From Ensifer oleiphilus (GTDB taxonomy: Bacteria; Pseudomonadota; Alphaproteobacteria; Rhizobiales; Rhizobiaceae): a stretch of 64,000 nt of DNA. Location: positions 1 to 64,000 of the forward strand of contig NZ_JABWDU010000001.1 of assembly GCF_013371465.1 (NCBI RefSeq), in the 5' to 3' direction. Position numbers and translations under genes: made by a program. The notes below the pieces were generated by a model that made no database searches, was not told where the DNA came from, and saw only the letters and a program-made list of their open reading frames with translations. This document shows positions 35,537 to 45,073 of this stretch, one piece after another. How positions within the stretch are numbered: position 1 is the stretch's first letter; each line of letters opens with the position of its first letter.

Positions 35537-36592
35537 ATGGTTGCTGCAATACGACGCTGTGGCTCGGCGCTTTTGGCGCTTTTGGTTGGAACGAGCGTCT
35601 TGATCGCCGATGTTGCCAGCGCAGAAGACACGCCGGCCAAGGCGCTTTTCGGCGCCAAATCACTGCCGGCGCAGATGGCGCCCTCGTCCTATGGTTTCTA
35701 TGCCAAGGGTTGCCTTGCCGGCGGCGTGGCGATCCCGACGGATGGCCCGACCTGGCAGGCGATGCGACTGTCGCGCAATCGTCGCTGGGGCCATCCGCAG
35801 ATGATCGCGCTGATCGAACAATTCTCCCATGACGCTGCGGAAAAGGTCGGCTGGCCCGGTCTGTTGCTCGGCGATATCTCGCAGCCGCGCGGCGGCCCCA
35901 TGTTGTCCGGTCACGCCTCGCATCAGATCGGTCTCGATGCCGATATCTGGCTGACGCCGATGCCGCAAAGGACGCTGACAGGCCGCGAGCGCGAAGACAT
36001 TTCCGCGACATCCATGCTGCAGAAGAACAAGTTTCTGACCGTCGATCCGTCGATCTGGACGCCGTCGCATGCGCGGTTGATCATGCTGGCAGCAAGCTAC
36101 CCTCAGGTCGAGCGGGTCTTCGTCAATCCGGCCATCAAGAAGAAGCTCTGCGACACCTGGAGCGGCGACCGCTCGGCGCTCGGCAAGGTCAGGCCGATCT
36201 ACGGCCACGACTACCATTTCCATATCCGCATCAGGTGCCCTGAGGGGTCGTCGACCTGCAAGGATCAGGCGGCCGTTCCGGCCGGCGATGGCTGCGACAA
36301 GTCGCTGGCCTGGTGGTTTACCGACGAGCCCTGGGCAAAGCCGAAAAAGAAGCCTGGCGAAAAGCCGGTGAAGCCCCGCCTGACGACCATGGCCGACCTG
36401 CCGAAGGCATGCACCTTGGTGCTGAACGGACCGTCACCGGCCTCCGAGCAGGATGCGACCTACGGCATGGCCTATCGTGCCGCGGCGCCAGCGCCTGCCG
36501 AGCAAGGCATCGAGCAGGTTATCGGCAATGCCGCAAGCGATTTGCCGCCATCGGACGTGCCGGTGCCGCTGCCGCGTCCGACATTGCAATAG
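35537..36592 (+). CDS. mepA: Penicillin-insensitive murein endopeptidase
   Basis: A LAS-family metallopeptidase that cleaves D-Ala-mDAP cross-links in murein. The 351-aa protein has a signal peptide and zinc ligands in SGHASHQIGLDAD (H126, H129, D136). The late HDYHFHIRIRC contains the third His, and several cysteines follow. The C-terminal Pro-rich tail is longer than in E. coli MepA. The ATG at 35537 gives a basic n-region (MVAAIRR) as expected for export; an ATG at 35516 would add seven residues including Glu and Asp. It is divergent from yejA. Confidence 0.9.
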   Translation: MVAAIRRCGSALLALLVGTSVLIADVASAEDTPAKALFGAKSLPAQMAPSSYGFYAKGCLAGGVAIPTDGPTWQAMRLSRNRRWGHPQMIALIEQFSHDAAEKVGWPGLLLGDISQPRGGPMLSGHASHQIGLDADIWLTPMPQRTLTGREREDISATSMLQKNKFLTVDPSIWTPSHARLIMLAASYPQVERVFVNPAIKKKLCDTWSGDRSALGKVRPIYGHDYHFHIRIRCPEGSSTCKDQAAVPAGDGCDKSLAWWFTDEPWAKPKKKPGEKPVKPRLTTMADLPKACTLVLNGPSPASEQDATYGMAYRAAAPAPAEQGIEQVIGNAASDLPPSDVPVPLPRPTLQ

Positions 36593-36677
36593 GCGTCCTG
36601 GCTTGCGGCTTTTCAATCCCGCTGTGCTCATGTATACGGCCATCAAATCGATTTAAATCCGGTGGCGAGGATACGGC

Positions 36678-37058
36678 ATGGCGGATCGGAAATGCGTTGC
36701 CCTGATCGCTCACGATCAGAAGAAGGACGATCTTGCCATCTTCGCCAAGGCCAACGAAGCGGTCTTTGCGCAGTGGAAGATCGTCGCCACCGGGACGACC
36801 GGTGGTCGCGTTCTCGACGTCTGCCCTGGTCTCGATGTCACGCGGCTGAAAAGTGGCCCGCTCGGCGGCGACCAGCAGATCGGCGCCATGATCGCAACCG
36901 GCGATGTCCAGCTGCTGATCTTCTTCGTCGATCCGCTGACGGCGATGCCGCATGATGTCGACGTCAAGGCGCTGATGCGACTTGCGATCGTCTACGATAT
37001 TCCGATGGCGCTCAATCGCGCCACGGCCGAGCAGTTGATCGACTTCAACCACAACTGA
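36678..37058 (+). CDS. mgsA: Methylglyoxal synthase
   Basis: Converts dihydroxyacetone phosphate to methylglyoxal and phosphate. The 126-aa product has the MGS fold motifs [22 protein letters not shown] (phosphate site) and [14 protein letters not shown], with [20 protein letters not shown] in the second half. Length is typical of the short bacterial class. GGCGAGGAT precedes the ATG. It lies 36 bp before glucokinase, placing a glycolytic bypass beside glucose phosphorylation. Confidence 0.95.
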   Translation: MADRKCVALIAHDQKKDDLAIFAKANEAVFAQWKIVATGTTGGRVLDVCPGLDVTRLKSGPLGGDQQIGAMIATGDVQLLIFFVDPLTAMPHDVDVKALMRLAIVYDIPMALNRATAEQLIDFNHN

Positions 37059-37093
37059 TAGAGAATTTTCGAAACCTCACGGCGACGATCAGG

Positions 37094-38125
37094 ATGGACA
37101 GTGCGATGCCCGGTGCGAGTGACAACAGCTTTTCCTTTCCGATCCTGATCGGCGATATCGGCGGCACGAATGCGCGCTTTGCCTTGCTGCTCGATGCTTT
37201 CGCTGAGCCGAAGCAACTGCCGCCGATCAAGACAGGCGATTTCGAGACGATCGAGGAAGCGCTGCAGAAGAGCATCCTCGACAAGACGTCCGTTCAGCCG
37301 CGTTCGGCAATCCTCGCCGTCGCCGGACCGATCAAGGGCGATGAAATCCCGCTGACCAATGCGGGCTGGGTCATTCGCCCGAAGGACATGCTGACCAGTC
37401 TTGGCCTTGAGGATGTTCTGATCATCAACGATTTCGAGGCGCAGGCACTGGCCGTTGCTGCTCCGGCGGCTGAAGATCTGGTGCAGATCGGCGGGGGTAG
37501 CGTTCGTCCTCTGACCTCCCGCGTCGTTCTAGGCCCAGGGACCGGGCTCGGGGTGGGCGGCCTGGTGTTTGCACAGCACACCTGGTTTCCGGTTCCAGGC
37601 GAAGGCGGTCACGTCGATATCGGTCCGCGCACGGAGCGCGACTTCCAGATCTGGCCTTTCCTCGAGCCGATCGAAGGGCGCATGGCCGGCGAGCAGATCC
37701 TCTGCGGCCGCGGCATCATGAACCTCTATCGCGCCGTTTGCGCCGCCAATGGCGACGAGCCGGTGATGAAGGATCCGGCCGAGGTTACGACAAGCGCGCT
37801 CTCCGGCAACGACGCTGCTGCCGTCGAGACCATATCGTTGTTTTCGACCTATCTCGGCCGCGTGGCCGGCGACATGGCGCTGATCTTCATGGCCCGCGGC
37901 GGTGTGTTCCTGGCCGGAGGCATTTCGCAGAAGATCTTGCCAGCGCTGCAAAAACCGGAATTCCGCGCCGCCTTCGAAGACAAGGCGCCGCACTCCGCCT
38001 TGATGAAGACAATTCCGACCTTCGCGGTCATCCATCCGATGGCGGCACTTTCCGGTTTGGCCGCTTTCGCGCGCACGCCCAGAGACTTCGGTGTTGCAAC
38101 AGAGGGACGGCGCTGGAGAAGCTGA
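37094..38125 (+). CDS. glk: Glucokinase
   Basis: ATP-dependent phosphorylation of glucose. The 343-aa product is of the Glk (PF02685) type, with [15 protein letters not shown] near residue 17 (phosphate-1 motif), the INDFEAQA segment carrying the catalytic Asp, and [15 protein letters not shown]. The late AGGISQKI is the C-terminal nucleotide motif. The first ATG at 37094 is used; an ATG four codons later is possible. It follows mgsA closely, probably in one transcript. Confidence 0.95.
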   Translation: MDSAMPGASDNSFSFPILIGDIGGTNARFALLLDAFAEPKQLPPIKTGDFETIEEALQKSILDKTSVQPRSAILAVAGPIKGDEIPLTNAGWVIRPKDMLTSLGLEDVLIINDFEAQALAVAAPAAEDLVQIGGGSVRPLTSRVVLGPGTGLGVGGLVFAQHTWFPVPGEGGHVDIGPRTERDFQIWPFLEPIEGRMAGEQILCGRGIMNLYRAVCAANGDEPVMKDPAEVTTSALSGNDAAAVETISLFSTYLGRVAGDMALIFMARGGVFLAGGISQKILPALQKPEFRAAFEDKAPHSALMKTIPTFAVIHPMAALSGLAAFARTPRDFGVATEGRRWRS

Positions 38126-38236
38126 AGCGGCCGAGCCGCGCAAAGACTCGCCAAAGCCGCACCAAACCACTATAGAGCCCGGGAAAGGTAGCGTCGGCGT
38201 CCGACGCACCGCACAGGCTCAGGGAAGACAGGCTTT

Positions 38237-40039
38237 TTGAGCGCTATCGATAAAAAACAGCACGCTGTCGATTCCGACACCATCAGCGGAATCCTGAAGC
38301 GGGTCATTGCAGAAAACGGTCGCGATCACATCCGCGGCTATCTCTTTGCCATTGCCTGCCTGGCCGTCGTCGCTGCGACGACCGGCTTTACCGCCTCGAT
38401 CATGGAGACGGTGATCAATGAGGCTTTCGCGAACAAGAACGCGGGCATCGTGCTGCTGGTCTGCGGCTCGATCTTCGGCGCTTTCGTCTTGCGCGGGTTT
38501 GCCACCTACGGCCAGGCCGTCGCCTTGTCGAAGATCGGCAACAATATCGTCGCCCGCTATCAGAAGCGGCTTTATGCGCATCTGATGGCGCTCAGCGTCG
38601 GCTATTTCAGCGAGCAACGATCGGCGCAGCTTGCGGCCCAGATCAGCCAGAACGTCAGCGGCATCCGCGACGTGCTCAATCTGACGGTCACCTCGATCGC
38701 CCGCGATCTGTTGACCCTGATCGGTCTGATCGGCGTGATGTTCTTCAAGGACTGGCTGCTGTCGATCATCGTCTTTGTGACGGCGCCGCCTTTGCTTCTG
38801 GGCCTGCGGTATGTCTCCAAGCGGCTGCGCTCTGCGACCCGCGAAGCCATCGATGTGAACAGCCGTGTCCTTGGTGCGATGCAGGAGACGATCCAGGGGA
38901 TTTCAATCGTCAAGGCCTTCACGATGGAAGGCGAACTGCGCAGCAAGGTCGACGCGATCGTCGATCGCGCCGAAAATCGTGCCAACCGCATTGCCCGCCT
39001 GAGCGAACGCACGGCGCCGATGACCGAGACCTTTGCCGGCTTGGCCATCTCCAGCGTGCTTGCCTATTCCGCATTCCGCGCAATCTACAACGATGTTCCG
39101 CCAGGTGCCTTCTTCGCCTTCGTCGTTGCCCTGTTGATGGCTTACGACCCGGCGCGGCGGCTGGCCCGTCTTCAGGTGTCGATGGAGCGCGCTGCGGTCA
39201 ACGCCCGCATGGTCTACGAGATTCTCGATACCGTTCCGCATCAGCGCGACAAGCCGGGCGCAAAGGAACTCACCTTTGATGGCGCAACCGTCGAGCTGCG
39301 CGATGTGCGTTTCCGCTACGCCAACGGCGACGAAATCCTTAAGGGCGTCAGCTTCGTCGCCGAAGGCGGCAAGACCACAGCTCTCGTTGGCCCATCTGGG
39401 GCCGGAAAGTCGACGGTCATCAGCCTCGTTCCACGGTTCTACGATCCGGCCTCCGGCCAGATCCTGATCGACGGGCAGGATATTGCCGACGTAACCAAGC
39501 AGTCGCTGCGCAACGGCATCGCCTACGTCTCGCAACAGCCTTACCTTTTCGAAGGCTCGATCCGCGACAACATCCGTTACGGCCGCCCGGACGCAACGGA
39601 TGTGGAAATTGAGGAAGCCGCGCGTCTCGCCTATGCGCATGATTTTATTCTCACCCAACCGCAGGGTTATGACACCCCAGTTGGTGAGAACGGGGTCACG
39701 ATGTCTGGTGGCCAGAGGCAGCGGCTCTCGATCGCCCGCGCACTCGTGCGCAATGCGCCGGTCCTTTTGCTCGACGAGGCGACGTCGGCGCTGGATACCG
39801 AGTCTGAGGCAGCCGTGCAGAAGGCGCTCGACGAGGCAATGCGCGGACGCACGGTGATCGTCATCGCCCACCGGCTTTCGACTGTTGTCAATGCCGACAA
39901 GATCATCGTCATGAAAGATGGCCTCGTCGTCGAGGAAGGCACGCACGAGGACCTGTCGCGCCGACAGAACGGCCTCTACGCGCGCCTGCACAATCTCCAG
40001 GGCAAGGTCCCACAGGCGTCGGTCGACGCCGAAATCTAA
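38237..40039 (+). CDS. ABC exporter, fused membrane and ATPase domains (MsbA/LipidA-exporter type)
   Basis: A 600-aa half-transporter that would act as a homodimer. A six-helix membrane domain (about 35-330) is followed by an ATPase domain with GPSGAGKST, the signature [15 protein letters not shown] and [11 protein letters not shown]. The start is TTG at 38237 with GGGAAG upstream; the next in-frame ATG falls inside the first helices. Sequence resembles MsbA-like lipid flippases, but substrate cannot be fixed. dapB follows 25 bp later. Confidence 0.85.
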   Translation: MSAIDKKQHAVDSDTISGILKRVIAENGRDHIRGYLFAIACLAVVAATTGFTASIMETVINEAFANKNAGIVLLVCGSIFGAFVLRGFATYGQAVALSKIGNNIVARYQKRLYAHLMALSVGYFSEQRSAQLAAQISQNVSGIRDVLNLTVTSIARDLLTLIGLIGVMFFKDWLLSIIVFVTAPPLLLGLRYVSKRLRSATREAIDVNSRVLGAMQETIQGISIVKAFTMEGELRSKVDAIVDRAENRANRIARLSERTAPMTETFAGLAISSVLAYSAFRAIYNDVPPGAFFAFVVALLMAYDPARRLARLQVSMERAAVNARMVYEILDTVPHQRDKPGAKELTFDGATVELRDVRFRYANGDEILKGVSFVAEGGKTTALVGPSGAGKSTVISLVPRFYDPASGQILIDGQDIADVTKQSLRNGIAYVSQQPYLFEGSIRDNIRYGRPDATDVEIEEAARLAYAHDFILTQPQGYDTPVGENGVTMSGGQRQRLSIARALVRNAPVLLLDEATSALDTESEAAVQKALDEAMRGRTVIVIAHRLSTVVNADKIIVMKDGLVVEEGTHEDLSRRQNGLYARLHNLQGKVPQASVDAEI

Positions 40040-40064
40040 ACATGAGCAGGAAGGAAAATCGCCG

Positions 40065-40883
40065 ATGAGCACAACGGAGATGAAGCTTGTGGTCGTCGGC
40101 GCGGCCGGTCGCATGGGCCAGACGCTGATCCGTATGGTTCATGGCATGGATGGCGTCCGCCTGCATGCGGCGGTGGAGCGTCCGGGTTCGCCTTTCATCG
40201 GCCGTGACGCCGGCGAGATCGCCGGTCTCGGTCCGATCGGCATCGCGGTCACCGACAAGCCGCTCGAAGCCTTCGTCGAAGCCGAAGGCGTGCTCGACTT
40301 CACCTCGCCTGCCGGCACCGTCGAATTCGCCGGCCTCGCCGCGCAGGCACGCATCGTGCACGTCATCGGCACCACCGGCTGTGGAGCGGACGACGACGCG
40401 AAAATCCGTGCCGCCGCGCGTCATGCCCGCATCGTCAAGTCAGGCAATATGAGCCTCGGCGTCAATCTTCTCGGTGTGCTGACCGAGAAAGCGGCGCGCG
40501 CGCTCGGGCCTGCTGGCTGGGACATCGAGATCCTCGAGATGCATCACAAGCATAAGGTGGATGCCCCGTCCGGCACAGCGCTGCTCCTCGGCGAAGCGGC
40601 GGCGAAGGGGCGCAGCATTGCGCTGTCGGAAAATTCCGTGCGCGTGCGCGACGGCCACACCGGCGCCCGCCCGCAGGGCGCGATCGGTTTTGCGACGCTG
40701 CGCGGCGGCTCGGTGATCGGTGAACACTCGGTCATTCTCGCCGGCGAAGGCGAGCAAGTGACCTTATCCCACAGCGCCACCGACCGCTCGATTTTCGCAC
40801 GCGGTGCGGTGACCGCAGCGCTCTGGGCGCGGGACCAGAAACCCGGCTTCTACTCCATGCTCGATGTTCTCGGGCTCGACTGA
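40065..40883 (+). CDS. dapB: 4-hydroxy-tetrahydrodipicolinate reductase
   Basis: Lysine and mDAP biosynthesis enzyme, NAD(P)H-dependent. The 272-aa product has the N-terminal nucleotide motif [10 protein letters not shown], the catalytic segment [16 protein letters not shown] (His pair and Lys) and [13 protein letters not shown]. The start is the ATG after AGGAAGGA; a frame running upstream into the ABC gene is unsupported. It supplies mDAP for the murein handled by the nearby MepA and NlpC/P60. Confidence 0.96.
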   Translation: MSTTEMKLVVVGAAGRMGQTLIRMVHGMDGVRLHAAVERPGSPFIGRDAGEIAGLGPIGIAVTDKPLEAFVEAEGVLDFTSPAGTVEFAGLAAQARIVHVIGTTGCGADDDAKIRAAARHARIVKSGNMSLGVNLLGVLTEKAARALGPAGWDIEILEMHHKHKVDAPSGTALLLGEAAAKGRSIALSENSVRVRDGHTGARPQGAIGFATLRGGSVIGEHSVILAGEGEQVTLSHSATDRSIFARGAVTAALWARDQKPGFYSMLDVLGLD

Positions 40884-40914
40884 CACCATCTCTATCATCT
40901 CAAGGGGAAATCAT

Positions 40915-41550
40915 ATGAGCGGCACCCTCGTCCTCGTCCGGCATGGCCAGAGCGACTGGAACCTGAAGAACCTGTTCACCGGCTGGCGTGATCCTGACCT
41001 GACCGAGTTGGGCGTCGAAGAGGCCAAGGCCGGTGGCCAGGCGCTCGCCGACTACGGCATCAAGTTCGACATCGCCTTTACCTCGTCGCTGATCCGCGCC
41101 CAGCGCACCTGCCAGTTTGTGCTCGATGCGGTCGGCCAGCCGTCGCTCGAAACCATCCGCGATCAGGCGCTGAACGAGCGCGACTATGGCGATCTGTCCG
41201 GTCTCAACAAGGATGACGCTCGCGAAAAATGGGGCGAAGAGCAGGTGCATATCTGGCGCCGCTCCTACGATATCCCGCCGCCGGGCGGCGAAAGCCTGCG
41301 CGACACCGGCGCCCGCGTATGGCCCTATTACCTGACGGAAATCCTGCCGCGCGTGCTGGCCGGTGAGAAGGTGCTCGTCGCAGCACATGGCAACTCGCTG
41401 CGCTCGCTGGTCATGGTTCTCGACCGTTTGACGAAGGAAGAGATCCTGAAGCTCAACCTCGCGACCGGGGTGCCGATGGTCTACAAGCTCAACGCCAATT
41501 CGACCGTCGCTTCCAAGGAAGTGCTCGGCGACATGTCGGCTGCACACTGA
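40915..41550 (+). CDS. gpmA: 2,3-bisphosphoglycerate-dependent phosphoglycerate mutase
   Basis: Interconverts 3- and 2-phosphoglycerate in glycolysis. The 211-aa product has the phosphohistidine motif [10 protein letters not shown] (His at about 9), [24 protein letters not shown] and the second His in [11 protein letters not shown]. It is shorter than E. coli GpmA (250 aa) in the C-terminal tail, as in other alphaproteobacteria. AAGGGGA lies 7 nt before the ATG. A terminator follows. Confidence 0.95.
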   Translation: MSGTLVLVRHGQSDWNLKNLFTGWRDPDLTELGVEEAKAGGQALADYGIKFDIAFTSSLIRAQRTCQFVLDAVGQPSLETIRDQALNERDYGDLSGLNKDDAREKWGEEQVHIWRRSYDIPPPGGESLRDTGARVWPYYLTEILPRVLAGEKVLVAAHGNSLRSLVMVLDRLTKEEILKLNLATGVPMVYKLNANSTVASKEVLGDMSAAH

Positions 41551-41575
41551 GGCGAACGCGTCCGAAACAACAATG

Positions 41576-41600
41576 AAGGGGGCGCCTGTCGCCCCTTTTT
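41576..41600 (+). terminator. Intrinsic terminator after gpmA
   Basis: GGGGCG (41579-41584), loop CCTGT, CGCCCC (41590-41595), extended outward by A/T pairs and ending in TTTTT. It lies between the convergent gpmA and Ada-like genes and may serve both. Confidence 0.85.
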
Positions 41601-41605
41601 CGTTT

Positions 41606-42478
41606 TCAGGCCTTGCCCGCTTCCCAGCCTAGGATCGCGCGCTTGCGAGTCAACCCCCAGTGATAGCCGGTGAGGGCGCCGCTTTTGCCGACCGCCCGGT
41701 GGCAGGGAACGACGAAGGAGATCGGGTTGGCGCCGACTGCGGCGCCGACGGCGCGCGAGGCGGTCGGCTGACCTATATCGCCGGCGATGGTCGAATAGGT
41801 GGTCGCGCGTCCGAGCGGGATCTTCAACAGCGCCTGCCAGACGCGGATCTGGAAATCGGTGCCGATCAGGAAGATCCGCAGAGGCTGGTCGGCGCACCAG
41901 CGTTCCGGATCGAAAATGCGGGCCGCATATTGCGCCGTCGCCGCGCTGTCTTCGACGTAAGCGGCGTTCGGCCAGCGATGCGCCATGTCTTCGAAACTCT
42001 CCTGCTCGCCGCCGCCATCGGCAAAGGCAAGGCCGGCCAGGCCGCGGTCGGTGATCATCACCAGCGCCGTGCCAAAGGGGGAAGGGTGGTAGCCGTAACG
42101 GATGGTAAGACCGGCGCCACGCGCCTTCCACTCACCCGGCGACATCGCCTCATGGGTGACGAAGAGGTCATGCAACCGGCTCGGACCGGATAGCCCGACC
42201 TCGATGCTGGTTTCCAGAAGCGGCATGTCTTCCTGGCGCAACAGCCGCTTGGCATGGTCGAGCGTGACCGCCTGCAGAAAGGCCTTCGGGGAAAGCCCGG
42301 CCCAGCGGGTAAAGACCTTCTGCAATTGCGTCGGCGATTGCTTCAGCCTGTGAGCGATCGCGTCGAGCGAAGGCTGCTCGCGATACTCTTCGGTGAGCAT
42401 TTCGATCACGCTTCTCACCGTGTCGTAATCGGTGCCCTTGGGCGTGATGTCGGCGGGGAGGGTTGTCGCTATGTTCAT
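41606..42478 (-). CDS. AraC-type HTH fused to O6-methylguanine-DNA methyltransferase (Ada-like, no N-Ada domain)
   Basis: A 290-aa fusion: an AraC-family helix-turn-helix (about 20-118, SLDAIAHRLKQSPTQLQKVF) followed by the methyltransferase domain with active-site VPCHRAVG (C259) and the recognition helix ASRAVGAAVGANP. It repairs O6-alkylguanine by suicide alkyl transfer. The N-terminal zinc domain that senses methyl-phosphotriesters in E. coli Ada is absent. If it regulates transcription, the trigger must differ, perhaps methylation of C259. Confidence 0.9.
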   Translation of the reverse strand: MNIATTLPADITPKGTDYDTVRSVIEMLTEEYREQPSLDAIAHRLKQSPTQLQKVFTRWAGLSPKAFLQAVTLDHAKRLLRQEDMPLLETSIEVGLSGPSRLHDLFVTHEAMSPGEWKARGAGLTIRYGYHPSPFGTALVMITDRGLAGLAFADGGGEQESFEDMAHRWPNAAYVEDSAATAQYAARIFDPERWCADQPLRIFLIGTDFQIRVWQALLKIPLGRATTYSTIAGDIGQPTASRAVGAAVGANPISFVVPCHRAVGKSGALTGYHWGLTRKRAILGWEAGKA

Positions 42479-42551
42479 CGGTCATCTCCTGTCGTGACAC
42501 AGGTAACCATGCCGGCAGTGTCGTTACCACCCGAAACTTGATCGGGTTTCG

Positions 42552-43055
42552 TCAGCGGCGGCGCACGGTGGCAAGCGCGCCGGAAAACGCGGTGGCGAAG
42601 GTTTCACGGTCGTCGCGGTTGAGGAAGGAGCCGACATCGGTTCGGTTCCCGCCGTCGCTGACGCTCATCGAGACGATGCCGATCTCCTGGTGTCGCGCGA
42701 TGTTGAAGCGCGCCCAGAACGGGTTGAAGCGATGCTCGGTCATCCGGCCCGATGGCGTGAATTTGCGTACCGAAACGTCGGTACGCGAAACGCGTACCTC
42801 TTCGCGGGCGCGGGCAGAGCGGTAGTTCAGCCAGAAGGCACCGAACAGCAGCGCAAAATCCAGCCCGAAGAAGAACACGATAGGCCAGGCGCCGATCACC
42901 ATGAACACGACTGCATGCACCAGGCTGAGCAGCCCGGCGATCAGGAAAAACACTTTGAACCCCTTGAAGCCGAGCGAGCGGTAGGGGGTCAATTCGGCGC
43001 TGAACACCGGCTCTTCGCCGGCAAACTTCTCGTCGTTGCCATCAGTCATGACCAT
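42552..43055 (-). CDS. DUF2244 membrane protein
   Basis: A 167-aa protein with two hydrophobic helices (about 35-52 and 55-75) followed by a cytoplasmic beta-rich domain. The pattern fits the DUF2244 family: YRSLGFKGFKVFF at the N-side and NPFWARFNI in the second half. The function is not known to me. Its start is 16 bp from the divergent nth start, so the two share a promoter region. A second in-frame ATG two codons later is possible. Confidence 0.8.
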   Translation of the reverse strand: MVMTDGNDEKFAGEEPVFSAELTPYRSLGFKGFKVFFLIAGLLSLVHAVVFMVIGAWPIVFFFGLDFALLFGAFWLNYRSARAREEVRVSRTDVSVRKFTPSGRMTEHRFNPFWARFNIARHQEIGIVSMSVSDGGNRTDVGSFLNRDDRETFATAFSGALATVRRR

Positions 43056-43071
43056 TGACTATAGATGCATC

Positions 43072-43845
43072 ATGAAAAACGTGAAGCCGAAATTGCCGGG
43101 CAAGCCCGCGAAAAAGAAGCCGGCCTCGAGCCGCCGCACGCCACGGACGACGGGCCTCTACAGCCGTGAGGAAATCTCCGAGATCTTCCGGCGCTTCTCG
43201 ATCCAGCGTCCGGAGCCGAAGGGGGAACTCGAGCACGTCAATCCCTTCACTCTGGTGGTGGCCGTCGCCCTGTCGGCGCAGGCGACGGACGCCGGCGTCA
43301 ACCGGGCGACGCGGGCGCTCTTTGCCATTGCCGACACGCCGGAAAAGATGCTGGCGCTCGGCGAGGAGAAGGTCCGTGACCACATCAAGACCATCGGGCT
43401 TTTCCGCAACAAGGCGAGGAACGTCATCGCGCTCAGTGAAAAGCTGATCACTGATTTCGGTGGCGAGGTGCCGCGCACGCGCGAGGAGCTGGTGACGTTG
43501 CCGGGCGTCGGGCGAAAGACCGCCAATGTTGTTCTCTCGATGGCCTTCGGCCAGGCGACGATCGCCGTCGACACCCACATCCTGCGCATTGCAAACCGGC
43601 TCTGTCTGGCGCCGGGCAAGACCCCGGACGAGGTTGAAGCAAAGCTCTCGCGCATCATTCCCGACGAATATCTCTACCACGCGCATCACTGGCTGATCCT
43701 GCATGGCCGCTATTGCTGCAAGGCGCGCAAACCGGAATGTGAGCGCTGCGTCATTGCCGATATCTGCAAGTCGCCGGAAAAGACCTGTGACATCCCGGCG
43801 CCGCTGGTTGAGCTGCCGCAACAGGTTCTGCCGGTTGCGGGCTGA
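43072..43845 (+). CDS. nth: Endonuclease III (DNA glycosylase/AP lyase)
   Basis: Removes oxidised pyrimidines and cleaves AP sites. The 257-aa product has the helix-hairpin-helix LPGVGRKT (143-150) with catalytic K149, catalytic D167 in VDTHILRIANR, and a complete [4Fe-4S] motif C216-x6-C223-x2-C226-x5-C232. A basic N-terminal extension of about 30 residues (KPKLPGKPAKKKP) may add DNA binding. The start at 43072 avoids overlap with the divergent DUF2244 gene. Confidence 0.96.
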   Translation: MKNVKPKLPGKPAKKKPASSRRTPRTTGLYSREEISEIFRRFSIQRPEPKGELEHVNPFTLVVAVALSAQATDAGVNRATRALFAIADTPEKMLALGEEKVRDHIKTIGLFRNKARNVIALSEKLITDFGGEVPRTREELVTLPGVGRKTANVVLSMAFGQATIAVDTHILRIANRLCLAPGKTPDEVEAKLSRIIPDEYLYHAHHWLILHGRYCCKARKPECERCVIADICKSPEKTCDIPAPLVELPQQVLPVAG

Positions 43846-43894
43846 TGTGGACTGCCCGAAAGCCTGCGACGCGCGCGATCGGGTGGGGTCCGGC

Positions 43895-44488
43895 TCAGGC
43901 GGAGATCAATCGATCGATCAAGTGACCGATCGCTTCGACGTAGCGTTGCGTCGAAGCCCCATCGGCAATTTCCAGCGCGGCTCGATCGAACGCAGCTGAG
44001 AGCAGCGTCGCCGTTGCCGACAATGCGGCCGGCTCGAAGACGTCCGGCGCCATCGCTGCCGCCAGACCCTCTTCGAGCGTTCTCTGGGCATTGGCCGCGT
44101 CGATCGCGGCCATCGTCCGCATGCCCAGTACGGCCGGGCCGTCGAGAAGCAGAATGCGTAGCCTGCCGGGCTCCGCCATCGCCTCGAAATAGATTCTTGC
44201 GCCTGTCATGAGCGCCTCGCGGGGCGTCAGGCCGTCGATTGTCGCTGCTTCGATCCTTGCAGCGACTGCGCGTGCTTCGCGCTCGGCGACGGCACGAAAG
44301 AGCGATTTCTTGTCTTCGAAGTGGTGATACAGGGCGCCGCGCGTCAGGCCGGCTGCAGCGACAATGTCCGGCGTCGACGTCTCCGCATATCCCCTCGCGA
44401 CAAAGAGGCCGTGCGCAGCATCGATGATCGCGGCACGGGTCGTATCGGAGCGTTGGCGATTGGAGCGGCGAGAAGATTCAATTTGCAT
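43895..44488 (-). CDS. TetR-family repressor
   Basis: A 197-aa regulator with the TetR helix-turn-helix at about 15-60 (FVARGYAETSTPDIVAAAGL, then TRGALYHHFEDKKSLF). The C-terminal ligand domain gives no clue to ligand. The ATG at 44488 has AGG about 8 nt upstream; ATGs further upstream lack a binding site and would place the repressor start across its own operator. It is divergent from a glyoxalase-fold gene, with two matching palindromes between them, so it probably represses both. Confidence 0.9.
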   Translation of the reverse strand: MQIESSRRSNRQRSDTTRAAIIDAAHGLFVARGYAETSTPDIVAAAGLTRGALYHHFEDKKSLFRAVAEREARAVAARIEAATIDGLTPREALMTGARIYFEAMAEPGRLRILLLDGPAVLGMRTMAAIDAANAQRTLEEGLAAAMAPDVFEPAALSATATLLSAAFDRAALEIADGASTQRYVEAIGHLIDRLISA

Positions 44489-44533
44489 ACATTCAGCCTG
44501 CATGTTAGTTAGAAAAATACATGCAGATTGTAT
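44487..44533. promoter_or_regulatory. Twin TetR operators between tetR and the glyoxalase gene
   Basis: Two palindromes of the same form lie 30 bp apart centre to centre: ATACA-TTCAGCC-TGCAT (44487-44503, one mismatch) and ATACA-TGCAGAT-TGTAT (44517-44533, perfect arms). The first overlaps the tetR start codon; the second is 26 bp before the glyoxalase ATG. Three helical turns between centres would put two bound dimers on one DNA face. Confidence 0.65.
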
Positions 44534-44558
44534 GATAATGCAGGCGTGAGGAAAAGCC

Positions 44559-44987
44559 ATGAAATCGACGAGCTACTATCCGGTCATCATGACATCAGAC
44601 GTTGCGGCAACCGCGGCATTCTACATCGAAAACTTTCGCTTCCAGGCCCTGTTCACCAGCGATTGGTACGTGCACCTGCAGTCGAGCGAATCCGAAACGG
44701 TCAATTTGGCCGTTCTCGATTATCGCCATGAAACGATCCCGGAAGAAGGTCGGGCGCCCGTCCGCGGCCTGCTCCTCAACTTCGAGGTCGAGGATCCCGA
44801 TGCGGTCTATGCCGACTGCCAGACAGCAGGCCTGCCGATCCTGAAGGCGATTTGCGACGAGGATTTCGGCCAGCGCCATTTCATCACGGCTGATCCCAAC
44901 GGCGTTCTGATCGACGTCATCAAGCCGATCCCGCCGAGTGCGGAGTTTGCGGCCGCCTATGACGCAAGCGCGCTTCCAGCGGAATGA
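44559..44987 (+). CDS. Glyoxalase/bleomycin-resistance-fold (VOC) protein
   Basis: A 142-aa protein with two beta-alpha-beta-beta-beta modules of the VOC superfamily: [20 protein letters not shown] at the start and [19 protein letters not shown] in the second module, which carries a candidate metal His. It resembles small VOC proteins of unknown substrate. GAGGAAAAG precedes the ATG. Control by the divergent TetR protein suggests detoxification or degradation of a small molecule; no specific reaction can be assigned. Confidence 0.82.
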   Translation: MKSTSYYPVIMTSDVAATAAFYIENFRFQALFTSDWYVHLQSSESETVNLAVLDYRHETIPEEGRAPVRGLLLNFEVEDPDAVYADCQTAGLPILKAICDEDFGQRHFITADPNGVLIDVIKPIPPSAEFAAAYDASALPAE

Positions 44988-45073
44988 TCGCGGCGAGCGC
45001 GTGTTTTGTCTTCCAAATGGCTGGAAAACCGCTATTAACGAACACCGGCCATTAGGGAAACTGGACGGAGTTC

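Noticed and set aside
37094-40039. glk and the ABC exporter considered as one operon with dapB and gpmA
   Set aside because: The 111-bp gap after glk and the weak TTG start leave the transcript structure open; no promoter or terminator could be read to decide it.
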